Source of the DNA: Cupriavidus plantarum
GTDB lineage: Bacteria; Pseudomonadota; Gammaproteobacteria; Burkholderiales; Burkholderiaceae
Assembly (NCBI RefSeq): GCF_905397285.1
Contig: NZ_CAJPUX010000001.1
Span: 1,860,001-1,924,000, forward strand
Direction of reading: 5' to 3'
DNA length: 64,000 nucleotides
The notes beneath the pieces were generated by a model. That model did not search any database and had not been told where the DNA came from. It worked only from the letters and a program-made list of their open reading frames with translations. The position numbers and the translations under genes were made by a program. Below are positions 63,867 through 64,000 of this stretch, piece by piece (position 1 is the first letter of the stretch; each line of letters starts with the position of its first letter).

Positions 63867-64000
63867 TTACTTCTTCCGCGGCGGCGGCACGTCCGTGCAA
63901 ACGCCTTCGTAGATCTCGGCGGCCATGCCGATCGACTCGCCCAGCGTGGGGTGCGGATGGATCGTCTTGCCGATATCCACCGCATCGGCGCCCATCTCGA
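63867..64000 (-). CDS. lpdA: Dihydrolipoamide dehydrogenase, C-terminal fragment (cut by window edge)
   Basis: Only the last 43 codons lie in the window. The minus-strand translation has the FAD/dimerisation-domain ending EMGADAVDIGKTIHPHPTLG, then ESIGMAAEIYEGVCTDVPPPRKK and stop. The HPHPTLGES stretch carries the conserved His-Pro-Thr of E3 enzymes that contacts the partner subunit, so this is a flavoprotein E3 of a 2-oxoacid dehydrogenase complex. The proline/lysine end is typical of Burkholderiales Lpd proteins. The gene continues beyond the right edge. Confidence 0.85.
   Translation of the reverse strand, partial: EMGADAVDIGKTIHPHPTLGESIGMAAEIYEGVCTDVPPPRKK

Overview
The window is GC-rich, densely coded, and looks like a chromosomal segment of a Burkholderiaceae beta-proteobacterium. 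Cupriavidus/Ralstonia is the best guess. Reasons: a PHB locus of Cupriavidus necator type (phaC-phaA-phaB-phaR, with a phaC promoter matching the one I recall from C. necator), a phasin gene with a PhaR-type operator, an aerobic benzoyl-CoA (box) cluster, the aat-bpt pair, and an initiator tRNA gene. I see no phage, insertion sequence, CRISPR array or replication origin.

Layout. 0-6.3 kb: dusC, then the PHB genes phaR, phaB, phaA and phaC, all on the minus strand. 6.3-17.8 kb: housekeeping genes (small membrane protein, pgeF, rluD, bamD, dinG, a YdcH-like gene, an exported coiled-coil protein, tex, kup). 18.1-31.4 kb: benzoate module. A Liv-type ABC transporter, an alpha/beta hydrolase and benzoate-CoA ligase run leftwards; boxR and boxC-boxB-boxA run rightwards. 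31.4-32.7 kb: a DUF2384/Xre-RES toxin-antitoxin pair and tRNA-fMet. 32.9-36.8 kb: an exported Gly/Thr-rich protein, a Nudix hydrolase, aat, bpt and pyrD. 37.0-41.7 kb: a three-gene ABC importer, a hydrolase and an orphan Bug-type binding protein. 41.8-49.0 kb: carboxylate metabolism (lutAB with a small third gene, an IclR regulator, an FAD-linked dehydrogenase, DUF485-actP). 49.0-53.8 kb: GNAT, pbpG, nitroreductase, EamA exporter, deacetylase-like protein. 54.0-54.9 kb: phaP. 54.9-63.7 kb: a leftward eight-gene set for uptake and hydrolysis of a ureide-type nitrogen compound (allophanate hydrolase, BMP-type ABC importer, two cysteine hydrolases, HpxZ-like protein) behind a consensus sigma-54 promoter. 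The window ends in the 3' end of a dihydrolipoamide dehydrogenase gene.

How the genes work together. PhaA and PhaB make (R)-3-hydroxybutyryl-CoA, which PhaC polymerises; PhaR is expected to bind the operators found upstream of phaP. In the benzoate module, benzoate is imported, ligated to CoA, epoxidised by BoxAB and ring-cleaved by BoxC. BoxR probably acts at repeated TGCA(C/G)TxTATTTCAT elements found in both control regions. In the nitrogen cluster, biuret or a related ureide would be hydrolysed to allophanate and then to ammonia and CO2; the sigma-54 promoter fits nitrogen control.

Most unusual features: (1) the consensus sigma-54 promoter in front of a candidate biuret operon with two paralogous cysteine hydrolases; (2) low-complexity in-frame repeats inside conserved enzymes, namely 17 nine-base units coding an acidic tail on RluD, a Pro-Gly-Ala-Phe repeat insert in PhaC, and two repeat tracts in benzoate-CoA ligase; (3) readable operator sets for PhaR, BoxR and an IclR regulator. 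All functions are inferred from sequence motifs and family knowledge; no database search was run.
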